From Gammaproteobacteria bacterium (GTDB lineage: Bacteria > Pseudomonadota > Gammaproteobacteria > Pseudomonadales > Porticoccaceae), in contig JACPPB010000020.1 in NCBI GenBank assembly GCA_016191205.1, positions 1-64,000 on the forward strand: 64,000 nt of DNA, in the 5' to 3' direction. This document shows positions 28,572 through 38,933 of this stretch, in pieces. The notes beneath the pieces were generated by a model. The model saw only the letters and a program-made list of their open reading frames with translations. It made no database searches and was not told where the DNA came from. The position numbers and the translations under genes are program-made. Position 1 is the stretch's first letter. Every line of letters starts with the position of its first letter.

Positions 28572-31283
28572 ATGCCACTGCGTCAACCCGGTCTCGATTG
28601 CTCATCGGTAGCCGCCGACCTGGCGGCTCGCCTCGCTCCCGCCGCATCCCTTCCGGCCTGCCGCAAAGCGGTGCAGGAGGCCTGCGAATCCTTCGATCTG
28701 CGCTACCGCGGCGGCGAGCCCGTGCGCCTGCTGGTCGCCGAACGAGCGGCTTTCATGGACCAGGTGGTCGCCGCCATCTGGGGGCGTTTTACCTGGGACG
28801 ACGACATCGCCCTGATTGCGGTCGGTGGCTATGGGCGCGGCGAACTGCACCCGCACTCGGACATCGACCTGCTGATCCTGACCCGCCGCCGCAAGCTGGA
28901 CCGCTACCGCGACAGCATCGCCGGATTTCTCGCGGCGCTCTGGGACTTGCAGTTCAACATTGGTCACAGCGCGCGCACCCTGAGCGACTGCGTCCGGGTG
29001 GCGCGCGCCGACATCACGGTGGCCACCAACCTGATGGAGAGCCGCACCCTTGCCGGCAACCGGGCGCTGGAGCGGGCCATGCTGGCGAAAACCGGGCCCG
29101 ACAAGATCTGGCCGTCCCAGCGCTTTTTCCGCGCCAAGCGCGATGAGCAGCGCGAGCGCCACGAGCGCCACGGCAATACCGAATACAACCTCGAACCCAA
29201 CATCAAGGAAGCGCCCGGCGGTTTGCGCGACATCCAGACCATCCACTGGATAGCCCACCGCCACTTCGGCATCACCTCGCTGGAGACGCTTGCCAACGGC
29301 GATCTGCTGACCCGCGAGGAGTTCTCGCAGCTGCGCGAAAGCGAGGAGTTTCTCTGGCGGGTGCGCTACGGTCTGCACCTGCTGGCCGGGCGCGCCGAGG
29401 AATGCCTCTATTTCGACTACCAGCGCCGCCTGGCGGAAAAATTCGGCTATCGGGATACGCCCCAGAGCCTCGCGGTCGAGCAGTTCATGCAGCGCTACTA
29501 CCGCACCGTGATGACCGTGCGGCGTCTCAACGACATGCTGCTGCAATACCTGGACGAAGAAATCCTGCATCGCGGCCGCGGCGCCCGCATCACCCGGCTG
29601 AACGACCGCTTTCAGATTCGCAACAACCACCTCGAGACCACCGCCCCGGACGTGTTCGAACGCGAACCCTCGGCACTGCTGGAAGTTTTCGTGCTGCTTG
29701 GCGAAGACCCGGAAATCCTCGATCTGCGCTCGACCACCATCCGCCAGATTCTCGGCAATCAATGGCGCATCGACGCCGAATTCCGCAACGACCCCCGCAA
29801 CCACGCGCTCTTCGTGCGCCTGCTGGAATGCAAGGGCAACCTGTCGAACCAACTGCAACGCATGACCCGCTACGGAATCCTGGGCTCCTATCTGCCCGAG
29901 TTCGGCCGCATCGTCGGCCAGATGCAGCACGACCTGTTTCACGTCTATCCGGTGGACGCCCACACCATCCAGGTGGTCCGCAACATGCGCCGTCTGGCAA
30001 ACCAGAGCGAAGCGGAACGCTTTCCGATCGCCTCCCATGTGTGCAAAAACCTGCCCAAACCGGAATTGCTCTATATCGCCGGGCTCTACCACGATATCGC
30101 CAAGGGTCGCGGCGGCGACCACTCCCAGCTCGGTGCCACCGACGCGGCCCTGTTCGCGCGCCGGCACGATTTCAACGAGCAGGAAGTACGACTGGTCACC
30201 TGGCTGGTGGAACACCATCTGCTGATGTCCGCCACCTCACAGCGCGAGGATATCGATGACCCGGATGTCATCCACCGCTTCGCGCGCCTGATGGGCGACC
30301 AGATCCATCTCGATTATCTCTTCTCGCTCACGGTGGCGGACATGAACGCCACCAATCCGACCCTGTGGAACCAGTGGAAAGGTGCCCTGATGCGGCAACT
30401 CTACCTGGCGACCCGCGATGCGCTGGCGCGCGGCCTGGAAAATCCGGTCAATCGCCTCGAGTGGATCGAGAGTTCGCGCACCGAAGCCCTGGAACTGCTC
30501 GCTGCCGAAGGCATTTCCGAAGCCCGCTGCCGCGCCATCTGGGGCGAAATCGGCGACGATTTCTTTCTCAAGGAAAAAGCCTCGGCGATCAGCCGCTGCA
30601 CCCGGCAGGTGTGGGAACAGGGCGACAGGAACCCGATCATCTACCTGGAAAACGCCGGTGTCGAAGACGCCACGGCGACCCGCGTGTTCGTTTATACGAG
30701 CGGTATCGACAACGTATTCTCCAAAATTGCCGCCGCCCTCGACCTGCTCAACCTCAACGTGGTCGATGCGCGCCTCTATGCGCCGGGCGAAGGGCGCACG
30801 CTGAATCTCTTCTACGCGCTCGACGACCACGGCCAGGCCTTTGCCGACAACACCCAGCGGGTGCGGCAGGTCACGCGCGCACTGCGGGACATCCTCACCC
30901 AACCCATGGAGACACTGCCCAAGCCCAATCGCCGGGTGTCACGGCAGCTCAAGCAACTGACCACGGGAACCGCCGCCTTCATCAACAACGACGAGCACGG
31001 CCAGACCCGGATCATGGTGCTGACACCCGACCGCCCCGGACTGCTGGCGCACCTGGGCCGGATTTTTCTGGAGTGCCGGCTCACCGTGCACAGCGCCAAG
31101 ATCGCCACCCTGGGCGAACGGGTCGAGGACAGTTTTTACGTCACCCGGGCCGATGGCCTCCCGCTGTGCGATCAGGATCTCTGCGAACAGCTGCGCACCC
31201 GTATCTGCGCCGAACTGGATCAGCGCAATCGCGAGGAGATCGCCGCCACCGATGCGCTGCGCGAAATGCCGCTGCGCGCCTGA
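28572..31283 (+). CDS. glnD: Bifunctional uridylyltransferase/uridylyl-removing enzyme
   Basis: A 903-residue protein with all expected parts: nucleotidyltransferase motif GGYGRGELHPHSDID (85-99), HD domain with HDIAKGRGGDHSQLG around 507, and two C-terminal ACT domains sensing glutamine (from ~700 and ~810). It modifies and demodifies PII proteins to signal nitrogen status. It follows map after 17 bp, as in other gammaproteobacteria, and leads into dapC. No clear Shine-Dalgarno is seen at the ATG. Confidence 0.96.
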   Translation: MPLRQPGLDCSSVAADLAARLAPAASLPACRKAVQEACESFDLRYRGGEPVRLLVAERAAFMDQVVAAIWGRFTWDDDIALIAVGGYGRGELHPHSDIDLLILTRRRKLDRYRDSIAGFLAALWDLQFNIGHSARTLSDCVRVARADITVATNLMESRTLAGNRALERAMLAKTGPDKIWPSQRFFRAKRDEQRERHERHGNTEYNLEPNIKEAPGGLRDIQTIHWIAHRHFGITSLETLANGDLLTREEFSQLRESEEFLWRVRYGLHLLAGRAEECLYFDYQRRLAEKFGYRDTPQSLAVEQFMQRYYRTVMTVRRLNDMLLQYLDEEILHRGRGARITRLNDRFQIRNNHLETTAPDVFEREPSALLEVFVLLGEDPEILDLRSTTIRQILGNQWRIDAEFRNDPRNHALFVRLLECKGNLSNQLQRMTRYGILGSYLPEFGRIVGQMQHDLFHVYPVDAHTIQVVRNMRRLANQSEAERFPIASHVCKNLPKPELLYIAGLYHDIAKGRGGDHSQLGATDAALFARRHDFNEQEVRLVTWLVEHHLLMSATSQREDIDDPDVIHRFARLMGDQIHLDYLFSLTVADMNATNPTLWNQWKGALMRQLYLATRDALARGLENPVNRLEWIESSRTEALELLAAEGISEARCRAIWGEIGDDFFLKEKASAISRCTRQVWEQGDRNPIIYLENAGVEDATATRVFVYTSGIDNVFSKIAAALDLLNLNVVDARLYAPGEGRTLNLFYALDDHGQAFADNTQRVRQVTRALRDILTQPMETLPKPNRRVSRQLKQLTTGTAAFINNDEHGQTRIMVLTPDRPGLLAHLGRIFLECRLTVHSAKIATLGERVEDSFYVTRADGLPLCDQDLCEQLRTRICAELDQRNREEIAATDALREMPLRA

Positions 31284-31314
31284 CTTCCGGTTTCGTCCAT
31301 CACCAGGTTCAACG

Positions 31315-32511
31315 ATGAATCCCCATCTGCGCCAGCTCCAGCCCTATCCCTTCGAGAAACTGCGGCGACTGCTCGCGGGGGTTGCGCCGCCCCGGGAGTT
31401 GGCGGCCATCGACCTGTCGGTGGGCGAACCCAAACACCCGGCGCCCGCCTTCGTCCGTCAGGTGCTCGCCGACCATCTGGAACTGCTCGCGGTCTACCCC
31501 GCCACCAAGGGCAGCGCCGAACTGCGCGCCGGTATCAGCGCGTGGCTCCAGCGCCGTTTCGCGCTCAACGCCGCACCCAATCCGGAGCACGAAGTGCTGC
31601 CGGTCAACGGCACCCGTGAAGCGCTGTTCGCCTTCGCCCAGTGCGTGATCGACCCGCGCGCCGCGGCGCTGGTGGTGATGCCCAACCCCTTCTACCAGAT
31701 CTACGAAGGCGCGGCGCTGCTCGCCGGGGCGGCCACGCATTTGCTGCCCTGCACCGCCGCCACCGGGTTCGCACCGGATTACGACGCGGTGCCGGCCGCT
31801 GTCTGGCAGCGCTGCCAATTGCTGTACATCTGCTCGCCCGGCAATCCCACCGGCGCGGTGACGCCGATCGCGACCCTGAAGAAACTCATCGCGCTCGCCG
31901 ACGAGCACGACTTCATCATCGCCAGCGACGAGTGCTACTCGGAGATTTACGGTAACGAAGATCAGCCGCCGCCGGGCCTGCTGCAGGCCTGCGCGGAACT
32001 CGGTCGCGACGATTTCCGCCGCTGCCTGGTGTTCCACAGCCTGTCCAAACGCTCCAACCTGCCGGGGCTGCGCTCGGGCTTTGTGGCGGGCGATGCGGAC
32101 ATCCTCGAACAGTTCCTGCGCTATCGCACCTACCACGGCTGCGCCATGTCGCTGCCCTCCCAGCTGGCCAGCACCGCCGCCTGGGCCGACGAAGCTCATG
32201 TGCGGGAAAACCGCCGGCTGTATCGCGAGAAATTCGACGCCGTGCTGGAAATCCTCGCGGGACATCTCGATGTCGCGCGCCCCGACGCCGGCTTCTATCT
32301 CTGGCCGCGCACGCCCGGTGACGACGAGACTTTCACCCGTCGCCTGCTGGCCGAGCAGCACGTCACCGTGGTGCCGGGCCGCTACCTGGCGCGCACCGGC
32401 ACGGATGGCGTGAATCCCGGCGAGCACCGGGTGCGCATCGCGCTGGTGGCCCCGCTGGCGCAGTGTCGCGAAGCCGCAATCCGCATCCGGCGCCTGCTGG
32501 AAAGCGGCTGA
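31315..32511 (+). CDS. dapC: Succinyldiaminopimelate aminotransferase
   Basis: A 398-residue fold-type I PLP aminotransferase. The PLP lysine is K245 in HSLSKRSNLPGLRSGF, and PGNPTGA and the SDECYSEIY segment are present. Placement between glnD and dapD/dapE supports the DapC role, making N-succinyl-LL-diaminopimelate for lysine and peptidoglycan. The stop overlaps the nth start as TGATG. Confidence 0.92.
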   Translation: MNPHLRQLQPYPFEKLRRLLAGVAPPRELAAIDLSVGEPKHPAPAFVRQVLADHLELLAVYPATKGSAELRAGISAWLQRRFALNAAPNPEHEVLPVNGTREALFAFAQCVIDPRAAALVVMPNPFYQIYEGAALLAGAATHLLPCTAATGFAPDYDAVPAAVWQRCQLLYICSPGNPTGAVTPIATLKKLIALADEHDFIIASDECYSEIYGNEDQPPPGLLQACAELGRDDFRRCLVFHSLSKRSNLPGLRSGFVAGDADILEQFLRYRTYHGCAMSLPSQLASTAAWADEAHVRENRRLYREKFDAVLEILAGHLDVARPDAGFYLWPRTPGDDETFTRRLLAEQHVTVVPGRYLARTGTDGVNPGEHRVRIALVAPLAQCREAAIRIRRLLESG

Positions 32512-33164
32512 TGCGCAAGGTCGAACGGGCGCGCTATATCGCCGGGCGCCTGCATGAGCTCTATCCCGACCCGCCGATTCCACTGGATCATCGCGATCCC
32601 TTTACCCTGCTGATCGCGGTGCTGCTGTCGGCCCAGTGCACCGATGCCCGGGTGAACAAGGTGACGCCGGCGCTGTTCGCGCGGGCGGATACGCCCGCAC
32701 AAATGGCCGCGCTCGCGGTGGAAGAGATTCACGCGCTCATCCGGACCTGCGGCCTCGCACCGCAAAAAGCCAGAGCGATCGTGCAACTGGCGCACATCCT
32801 GGTCGCGGAACACGGCGGCGCGGTACCTGCGTCATTCGCGGCCCTCGAGCGCCTGCCGGGCGTCGGCCACAAGACCGCGAGCGTGGTGATGTCCCAGGCC
32901 TTCGGGCATCCCGCGTTTCCTGTCGATACCCACATTCACCGCCTGGCGCAGCGCTGGGGCCTGAGCGACGGCAGCAGCGTCGCGCGCACCGAGCGCGATC
33001 TGAAGCAGTTGTTCCCGCGGGAATCCTGGCGCGATCTCCACCTTCAGTTCATCTACTACGGCCGCGAACATTGCAGCGCGCGGGGTTGCGACGGCACCCG
33101 CTGCGACATCTGCCGCGCCTGTTATCCGCGCCGGAAAACGCCCCTCGTCACCCGCAAGGCCTGA
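32511..33164 (+). CDS. nth: Endonuclease III (DNA glycosylase/AP lyase)
   Basis: 217 residues (E. coli 211). The helix-hairpin-helix LPGVGHKTA with catalytic K121 and the aspartate D139 in VDTHIHR are present, so it should excise oxidised pyrimidines. The C-terminal iron-sulphur loop is unusual: five cysteines at 188, 193, 198, 201 and 204, instead of C-x6-C-x2-C-x5-C. It probably still binds a 4Fe-4S cluster but with other spacing. Overlaps dapC by one base. Confidence 0.92.
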   Translation: MRKVERARYIAGRLHELYPDPPIPLDHRDPFTLLIAVLLSAQCTDARVNKVTPALFARADTPAQMAALAVEEIHALIRTCGLAPQKARAIVQLAHILVAEHGGAVPASFAALERLPGVGHKTASVVMSQAFGHPAFPVDTHIHRLAQRWGLSDGSSVARTERDLKQLFPRESWRDLHLQFIYYGREHCSARGCDGTRCDICRACYPRRKTPLVTRKA

Positions 33165-33232
33165 GCCGCGGCCACTGTGGCAAGCAATCGAATTTGCTAT
33201 TCTGGCCGCCGCTTTTCCCGGTGAGTTCGCGC

Positions 33233-33583
33233 GTGGTCAATGTCTACGGCATCCGCAATTGCGATACCGTCAAACAGGCGCGGCGCTGGCTCGACGCCCA
33301 GGGCATCGCCCATCGCTTCCACGATTTCCGCAGCGACGGCCTGGAGCCCGCGCGCCTCGCGCACTGGCTGCACGCACTGGGCTGGGAGCAGTTGGTCAAT
33401 CGTCGCGGCACCACCTGGCGACAACTGGACGCGAACACCCGGGATCGGCTCTCGGCGGACACCGCGGCGGAGCTGCTGCTTACACACCCGACCCTGATCC
33501 GGCGTCCGGTACTGGAACAGGCCGGGCAGCTGTACCTCGGCTTCAGTCCCGAAACCTACGCACATATCTTCCGCTCCGCCTGA
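33233..33583 (+). CDS. yffB: ArsC/Spx-family thioredoxin-fold protein (YffB-like)
   Basis: A 116-residue protein starting VNVYGIRNCDTVKQARRWL, with a single N-terminal cysteine (C10), RGTTWR in the middle and RRPVLE before the end; it aligns throughout with E. coli YffB. This group is related to arsenate reductase and Spx but has no proven function. YffB genes often lie by dapE/dapD, as here. GTG 33233 matches the YffB start; another GTG four codons upstream is possible. Confidence 0.85.
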   Translation: MVNVYGIRNCDTVKQARRWLDAQGIAHRFHDFRSDGLEPARLAHWLHALGWEQLVNRRGTTWRQLDANTRDRLSADTAAELLLTHPTLIRRPVLEQAGQLYLGFSPETYAHIFRSA

Positions 33584-33608
33584 GCGGGGCGACAACAGGA
33601 GAATCCGA

Positions 33609-34643
33609 ATGGCGGAATTCTATGGCCTGGGCCTCGGCCTCGGCACTCAAAATGCCGGCGGTGACTGGCTCGAAATTTTCTACCCCCGTCCGATCGTCAA
33701 TCCACCGGTGGCGCTCACCTCGGCGGTTGCGCGCGCGATCAACTATGACGGCGGCAACGCCGCGATTCAGGCGGACATTCCCATGCTGACGCGGCTCAGC
33801 AATGTGTTCGATGCCGCCGGCGAGCCCGCGCTGGCGGAACAAGCCGCCCAATTGAAGGCCGCATCCCGAACCCCGGTGATCACGCTGCTGGCGACCAATG
33901 CCGCGCCAGCCTCGGTGCCGGAAGCCTATCTGAAGCTGCATTTCCTGTCGCACCGCCTGGTGCGTCCCCACGCCACCGACCTGTCCGGCATCTTCGGGCG
34001 CCTGCCCAATGTCGCCTGGACCAGTGAGGGCGCGATCGATCTGGCCGAGCTGGCGCAGCAACAATGGCGCGCGCGCTTGCAGGACCGAACACTGACCGTG
34101 CACAGCGTCGATAAATTTCCCCGCCTGGTGGATTATGTGGTGCCGGGCGGCGTGCGCATCGCCGACACGGCGCGGGTCCGCCTCGGCGCCTATCTGGGCG
34201 AAGGGACCACGGTGATGCACGAAGGCTTCATCAATTTCAACGCCGGCACGGAAGGACCGAATATGGTCGAGGGCCGCATCTCCGCCGGGGTATTCGTCGG
34301 CGCCGGCTCGGATCTCGGCGGCAGCAGTTCCACCATGGGCACCCTGTCCGGCGGCGGCAACCTGGTGATCTCGGTTGGCCGCGAATGCCTGATCGGCGCC
34401 AATGCCGGTATCGGCATTCCCCTGGGCGACCGCTGCACCGTGGAAGCCGGGCTCTATGTCACCGCCGGCACCAAAGTCGCGCTGCTCGACGCTCAGCGAC
34501 AACCGGCCGGCACTGCCAAGGCGCGGGATCTCGCGGGCCGTTCCGACCTGCTGTTTCGTCGCAACTCGGAGACCGGCGCGGTGGAATGCCTGACCAACCA
34601 GACCGCCGTCGCGCTGAACGCCGCGCTGCACAGCCACAACTGA
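33609..34643 (+). CDS. dapD: 2,3,4,5-tetrahydropyridine-2,6-dicarboxylate N-succinyltransferase
   Basis: A 344-residue DapD of the longer, pseudomonad type: a distinct N-terminal half, then left-handed beta-helix repeats from ~175 with [13 protein letters not shown] and [12 protein letters not shown]. It uses succinyl-CoA to acylate the cyclic lysine precursor. AGGAG precedes the ATG at ideal spacing; dapE follows after 26 bp. Confidence 0.95.
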   Translation: MAEFYGLGLGLGTQNAGGDWLEIFYPRPIVNPPVALTSAVARAINYDGGNAAIQADIPMLTRLSNVFDAAGEPALAEQAAQLKAASRTPVITLLATNAAPASVPEAYLKLHFLSHRLVRPHATDLSGIFGRLPNVAWTSEGAIDLAELAQQQWRARLQDRTLTVHSVDKFPRLVDYVVPGGVRIADTARVRLGAYLGEGTTVMHEGFINFNAGTEGPNMVEGRISAGVFVGAGSDLGGSSSTMGTLSGGGNLVISVGRECLIGANAGIGIPLGDRCTVEAGLYVTAGTKVALLDAQRQPAGTAKARDLAGRSDLLFRRNSETGAVECLTNQTAVALNAALHSHN

Positions 34644-34669
34644 CGTTACCGCGAGACGCGCCCGTGTCG

Positions 34670-35806
34670 ATGAACCCGATGTCGTCCACGCTGGCGCTTG
34701 CCTGCGACCTGATCCGCTGCCCCTCGGTCACCCCCGCCGATGCCGGCTGCCTCGACCTGCTGGGCGCGCGCCTGGCGGCCGCCGGGTTTGCGCTCACGCC
34801 GCTGCCGTTTGGCGCGGTCAGCAATCTCTGGGCGGTGCGTGGCGACGCGGGTCCGCTGTTCTGTTTTGCCGGGCATACAGACGTGGTACCGCCCGGCCCG
34901 GAGTCGGAATGGCGCCATCCGCCTTTCGCGCCGCGGATCGAGAACGGCATTCTCTACGGACGTGGCGCCGCCGACATGAAAGGCGCGCTCGCCGCCATGG
35001 TCACCGCGGTCGAGGCCTTTGTCGCCGCCCATCCGCAGCATCCCGGCCGCATCGGTTTTCTGCTCACCAGCGACGAAGAAGGCCCGGCGCACGACGGTAC
35101 CGCCCGGGTGGTGGACTGGCTGCGCGAGCAAGGAATCATCCCCGACTGGTGCCTGGTGGGCGAGCCTTCCAGCGGCACAACCCTGGGCGATGTCATCCGC
35201 AACGGCCGGCGCGGCTCCCTCAACGGCAGTTTGCGGGTGCGCGGCGTGCAGGGCCACGTCGCCTACCCCGAGCGCGCCGACAATCCGATCCATCGCGCGG
35301 CCCCGGCGCTCGCGGCCCTCGCGGCGGAAACCTGGGATCTCGGCAATGCCCATTTCCCTCCCACCAGTTTCCAGATTTCCAATATCGCCGCCGGCGAAGG
35401 TGTCACCAACGTGATCCCGGGCGAACTGCGGGCGCTGTTCAATTTCCGTTTTTCCACCGCGGTCACCGCGGCGCAATTGCGGACACGCACGGAGGCGATC
35501 CTGGACCGGCACGGACTCGATTACGATCTGGACTGGCAGCTCAGCGGCGAACCCTTCCTGACGCCCGTGGGCGATCTGGTGAATGCGGCGGTCGGCGCGA
35601 TCCACGATCGGACCGGAACACACACCGAGCTATCGACGGGTGGCGGGACTTCCGACGGCCGCTTCATCGCGCCGCTCGGCACCCAGGTAGTGGAGCTGGG
35701 TTTGCGCAACGCCAGCATTCACAAAATCGATGAGCAGACTGCGGTCGCCGATCTGGAGTTATTGTCGGGCATCTATCGGGATGTGCTCGAACGCTTGCTG
35801 CTTTAG
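34670..35806 (+). CDS. dapE: Succinyl-diaminopimelate desuccinylase
   Basis: A 378-residue M20 zinc amidohydrolase. Metal ligands and catalytic residues are visible: H69 and D71 in [11 protein letters not shown]102 in AADMKG, E136-E137 in SDEEGP, E165, and the late histidine in NASIHKIDE. It removes succinate to give LL-diaminopimelate. ATG 34670 is chosen; GTG two codons upstream is in frame. Confidence 0.95.
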   Translation: MNPMSSTLALACDLIRCPSVTPADAGCLDLLGARLAAAGFALTPLPFGAVSNLWAVRGDAGPLFCFAGHTDVVPPGPESEWRHPPFAPRIENGILYGRGAADMKGALAAMVTAVEAFVAAHPQHPGRIGFLLTSDEEGPAHDGTARVVDWLREQGIIPDWCLVGEPSSGTTLGDVIRNGRRGSLNGSLRVRGVQGHVAYPERADNPIHRAAPALAALAAETWDLGNAHFPPTSFQISNIAAGEGVTNVIPGELRALFNFRFSTAVTAAQLRTRTEAILDRHGLDYDLDWQLSGEPFLTPVGDLVNAAVGAIHDRTGTHTELSTGGGTSDGRFIAPLGTQVVELGLRNASIHKIDEQTAVADLELLSGIYRDVLERLLL

Positions 35807-35832
35807 CCGCGATAGCCGCACCGAAGGCGCTC

Positions 35833-36636
35833 TCAGCGCTGGCGCCGCACCAGCGCCCGGAAGAAGCTGGGTAACGCCCGCGCCGCTACCGCGACTTCCG
35901 CCGCACGCATTCCGAAGGCATAAAAACGCTCGACCGGCACCCAGCGCATCAGCCGGTGATGAAGTTTGCGCCCGCCTTTGTTGCGCAGATGGGCAAAGTG
36001 GTCGCTCGGACTCGCCCCCTGCACCACCAGCATCGGAAACACCGCGAAACACCCGGGCAACACCGAATACGCGGAGTCGATGCCCTTGCCGGCACCCCGG
36101 CGCAACGCGACTCCATCGCCGCCAAAAGGCCGCTCGGCGAGCCACTGCAACATACGTTCGCTGGCGATGTAGGCGTGCGCGCAGGCGGATTCCACTTGCA
36201 CCAGATCGCGCGCAACAAAGCGCGCCCGGAACGGCCAGTGACCGAGAAAAAAGATATTCCAGTCCGCTGGCAGACCCGCCATATGGGCGGCGAGCCGGGA
36301 ACGGCGGGCCGCCGTCGGCAACCGGCTGAAGCGTATGTCGTCTTCGAGAATCAACACCCGTCGCAAACCGCGCGCCAGCGCGTGACAAGCCACGGCGCGA
36401 TGACTTTCCCAGATCCCCTGAACGGGCCGTTCCGGATGCGGAAGTGGCCGGTAAAACGTGGTCAGTGGCGCGAGTCCGACCCGGGTGATTTCAGCGTTGG
36501 CCGCCGCCATCCGATCCGGCCGGGTCTGCAACGAGATGCAGTAAACGGCATCAACAACGCCGGACCAATCGGCATCGACCGTCTCAGCCAGCACAGGTGC
36601 TGGTTCAAAGTACGCCGCGGACCGATCATTTGCCAT
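35833..36636 (-). CDS. Glycosyltransferase family 25-like protein
   Basis: About 267 residues. The segment VYCISLQTRPDRM (31-43), an ESHR near 77-80 and LILEDDI (95-101) fit the GT25 pattern, in which a D/E-D-D motif binds metal and UDP-sugar. GT25 proteins add sugars to lipooligosaccharide or other surface glycans. There is no signal peptide. It is alone, convergent with dapE and not in a polysaccharide cluster, so acceptor and sugar are unknown. The start is uncertain; ATG 36636 begins the conserved part, with longer frames to 36783. Confidence 0.6.
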   Translation of the reverse strand: MANDRSAAYFEPAPVLAETVDADWSGVVDAVYCISLQTRPDRMAAANAEITRVGLAPLTTFYRPLPHPERPVQGIWESHRAVACHALARGLRRVLILEDDIRFSRLPTAARRSRLAAHMAGLPADWNIFFLGHWPFRARFVARDLVQVESACAHAYIASERMLQWLAERPFGGDGVALRRGAGKGIDSAYSVLPGCFAVFPMLVVQGASPSDHFAHLRNKGGRKLHHRLMRWVPVERFYAFGMRAAEVAVAARALPSFFRALVRRQR

Positions 36637-36858
36637 GGTGCCACTGTTGGTGCGCCCATCCGCCGAAGATGGGGTCCACCATTTTAACATCGCTTTGGCA
36701 AACACCGCCGTCCGGCGCTGAACCACCGTCACACGCCCGGCCCTACTCTGCGCCACCACGCCGCCCGCGCTGTAGTCCCGCACTCCCTTGCCGCGGCGCC
36801 GCTATTTCCGGCACCGCGACACCGCGGGTTAGCAGTTGTTCGGCAACCTGTCAGGTGC

Positions 36859-37845
36859 TCAGCCCTTTTTGCGTTTTTTCGTCCCGAAATAGCTGCAGGG
36901 GTTTTTCACCATCAGGGTATCGATCTTGTCGTCGGTGACACCCGCCTTGCGCATGGCTGGCAGGATATTCCGCGAGATATGCGACACGTCCCAGTTCGGC
37001 GACGCGGCAGCCATTGCATCCAGCACACCGGTATCACGACCGCGCCAGCATTGGAGGGTGTCATGGGACAGCATGATGCGGTCATACCCGACGGCGAGCA
37101 GTCCCAGCAGAGACGCCAGCCGCAGCTTGTCCGACGCAATGGACTCGATGCCAAAGCGGTCGAAACCCAGCCAGGCGCCGCGCTCGAGAATGTCGAAGTA
37201 ATAACGCATGTCGCCGACGCCGCAAGCGTGGCCGATCAGCACCTTGTTGAAATCGACTTTCTCTTCCTCAAAAATATCCAGGGTTTCGCGGCCATAGGGA
37301 TCCATCTCGTCGTTGTGACAGAGGATCGGAGCACCCGTTGCCTTGCTCGCGCGCGCCGCGGCCCGCAAACATTTCACCTCGGTCTCCTTGATGCCCTGTC
37401 CGGGTGGGGTGACGCCATGGATGCCGCCGCTGGCGGTCTTGATGATGCCGGCCTTGATCCCGGTTTTGCCGATCCCGTCTTTTATTTCGCTTACATACTG
37501 TTCGGCGATGCCGTCGATGTCCATCAGCCGGAAATGCTGCGGAATACCCAGCGCGTCATTGTATAAACCCGTGGCAATGACGATCTGGATCCCGGATTTA
37601 TCCGACATTTCCGCCGAAAATTCGGGATCGCGCCCCAGCTCCATCGGGCAGGGATCAACGAAGCTTTTGATCCCGAGATCCCTGATCTCCTTCAGTTTGT
37701 CGACAATTCTCTTGCCCTCCTTTTTGCGGTCGAAATCGACGTGGTCGAGCTCCCAGCCCGGCCAGCCGATTCCCAGGTGTTCATGAATCAAGGTGGTTCC
37801 CAGATCTTCCACGGCGATTGGGCCTAAAACCGAATTGACCTTCAT
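36859..37845 (-). CDS. Phosphotriesterase-family metal hydrolase
   Basis: A 328-residue TIM-barrel amidohydrolase. All binuclear metal ligands are visible: H21-E-H23 on the first strand, K136 (to be carboxylated), H177, H206 and D262. Such enzymes include phosphotriesterases and lactonases; the sequence does not say which. No signal peptide. The ATG has an excellent Shine-Dalgarno (GGGGAG). It is divergent from a GST gene, with about 280 bp between the two starts. Confidence 0.85.
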   Translation of the reverse strand: MKVNSVLGPIAVEDLGTTLIHEHLGIGWPGWELDHVDFDRKKEGKRIVDKLKEIRDLGIKSFVDPCPMELGRDPEFSAEMSDKSGIQIVIATGLYNDALGIPQHFRLMDIDGIAEQYVSEIKDGIGKTGIKAGIIKTASGGIHGVTPPGQGIKETEVKCLRAAARASKATGAPILCHNDEMDPYGRETLDIFEEEKVDFNKVLIGHACGVGDMRYYFDILERGAWLGFDRFGIESIASDKLRLASLLGLLAVGYDRIMLSHDTLQCWRGRDTGVLDAMAAASPNWDVSHISRNILPAMRKAGVTDDKIDTLMVKNPCSYFGTKKRKKG

Positions 37846-38127
37846 GCTAGCTCCCCTGTTTTTTTGAACGTTATTGTGCGAACCATGGGCAGCGGGTGTA
37901 TCGACTTTTTCAACCAACCGCTGGAACAGATTCGTGAAGGGATGGTGCCCCAGATATTCGCCAAGTTCCAGTTCGGTTTGGTTGTCGGTTTGCCAGCCAC
38001 CGCCGGGCCAACCCGTCGGCGCGCGACGCTGCGCTATCCAACCAGGGACGAAACCCGCCGGGAGGCCTTCACAAGCGCCCCGTGGGGGGCTTTAATCCCG
38101 AGCCCAACCACACGACCGGTGACCGTC

Positions 38128-38778
38128 ATGAAACTGATCAACTCCTTTGGCCCCAACCCCCGCCTCGTGCGCATGTTCATGGCGGAGAAAGGCATTGAGC
38201 TGCCCACCGAAGAGCTCGATCTTCTGGCCGGGGAAAACCGCAAGCCGCCCTACACCGATAAAAACCCCGGCGGCCAGATGCCGGCCCTGCAACTGGACGA
38301 CGGTACCGTGATCGCCGAGACCGCCGCCATCTGCGAATACCTGGAGGAGACCCAGCCGAGCCCGGCGCTGATCGGCAGCAATGCCAGGGAGCGCGCCGTC
38401 GGCCGCATGTGGCAACGCCGGGTCGAGCTGAACATTACCGAGAACATCTACAACGGCTTCCGCTACGCCGAGGGCCTCGGGCTGTTCAAGGATCGCATGT
38501 ACTGCATTCCCGAGGCCGCCGCCGGCCTCAAGGCCAAGGGCAAAAACCAGTTGGCCTGGCTGGACGGCCTGATGAGCGGGCGCGACTTTGTCGGCGGCAA
38601 CCGCATCGGGCTTGCCGACATCACCCTCTACTGCTGTCTGGATTTCGCCAAGGGTGTGGGCCAGCCGATTCCGGCCGAGCTGAAGAACATCAACGCCTGG
38701 TTTCAGCGCATGGATCAGCGCCCCAGCGCGCAGCAGAGCCTGTCCCCGGGCTGGGAGCAAGTGGGCATGCGCGGCTAG
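38128..38778 (+). CDS. Glutathione S-transferase family protein
   Basis: 216 residues with an N-terminal thioredoxin-fold domain (MKLINSFGPNPRLVRMFM, cis-proline region GGQMPALQLDDG, AETAAICEYLE) and a C-terminal helical domain ending in WFQRMDQRPS. It should bind glutathione and act on an electrophile or in isomerisation. Its neighbours are a phosphotriesterase (divergent) and a second, unrelated GST (convergent). Confidence 0.85.
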   Translation: MKLINSFGPNPRLVRMFMAEKGIELPTEELDLLAGENRKPPYTDKNPGGQMPALQLDDGTVIAETAAICEYLEETQPSPALIGSNARERAVGRMWQRRVELNITENIYNGFRYAEGLGLFKDRMYCIPEAAAGLKAKGKNQLAWLDGLMSGRDFVGGNRIGLADITLYCCLDFAKGVGQPIPAELKNINAWFQRMDQRPSAQQSLSPGWEQVGMRG

Positions 38779-38933
38779 AAGGCAAGTCTGTCGGTCCACT
38801 GGAAATGCGCGATTGAACAACTGCGGCGGTCGGGTCTGTGCTCTGCGGATCGAATCACGAGCACTCGCTACCGTCGGCGCAACCCAGCGTTGTGGACGCT
38901 ACGCGCCGCTCCCCGGGAATGCTGGCGGATCGC

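Noticed and set aside
28602-30218. A 538-codon open frame on the minus strand
   Set aside because: Antisense to glnD, whose domains are complete; the antisense product has no family features.
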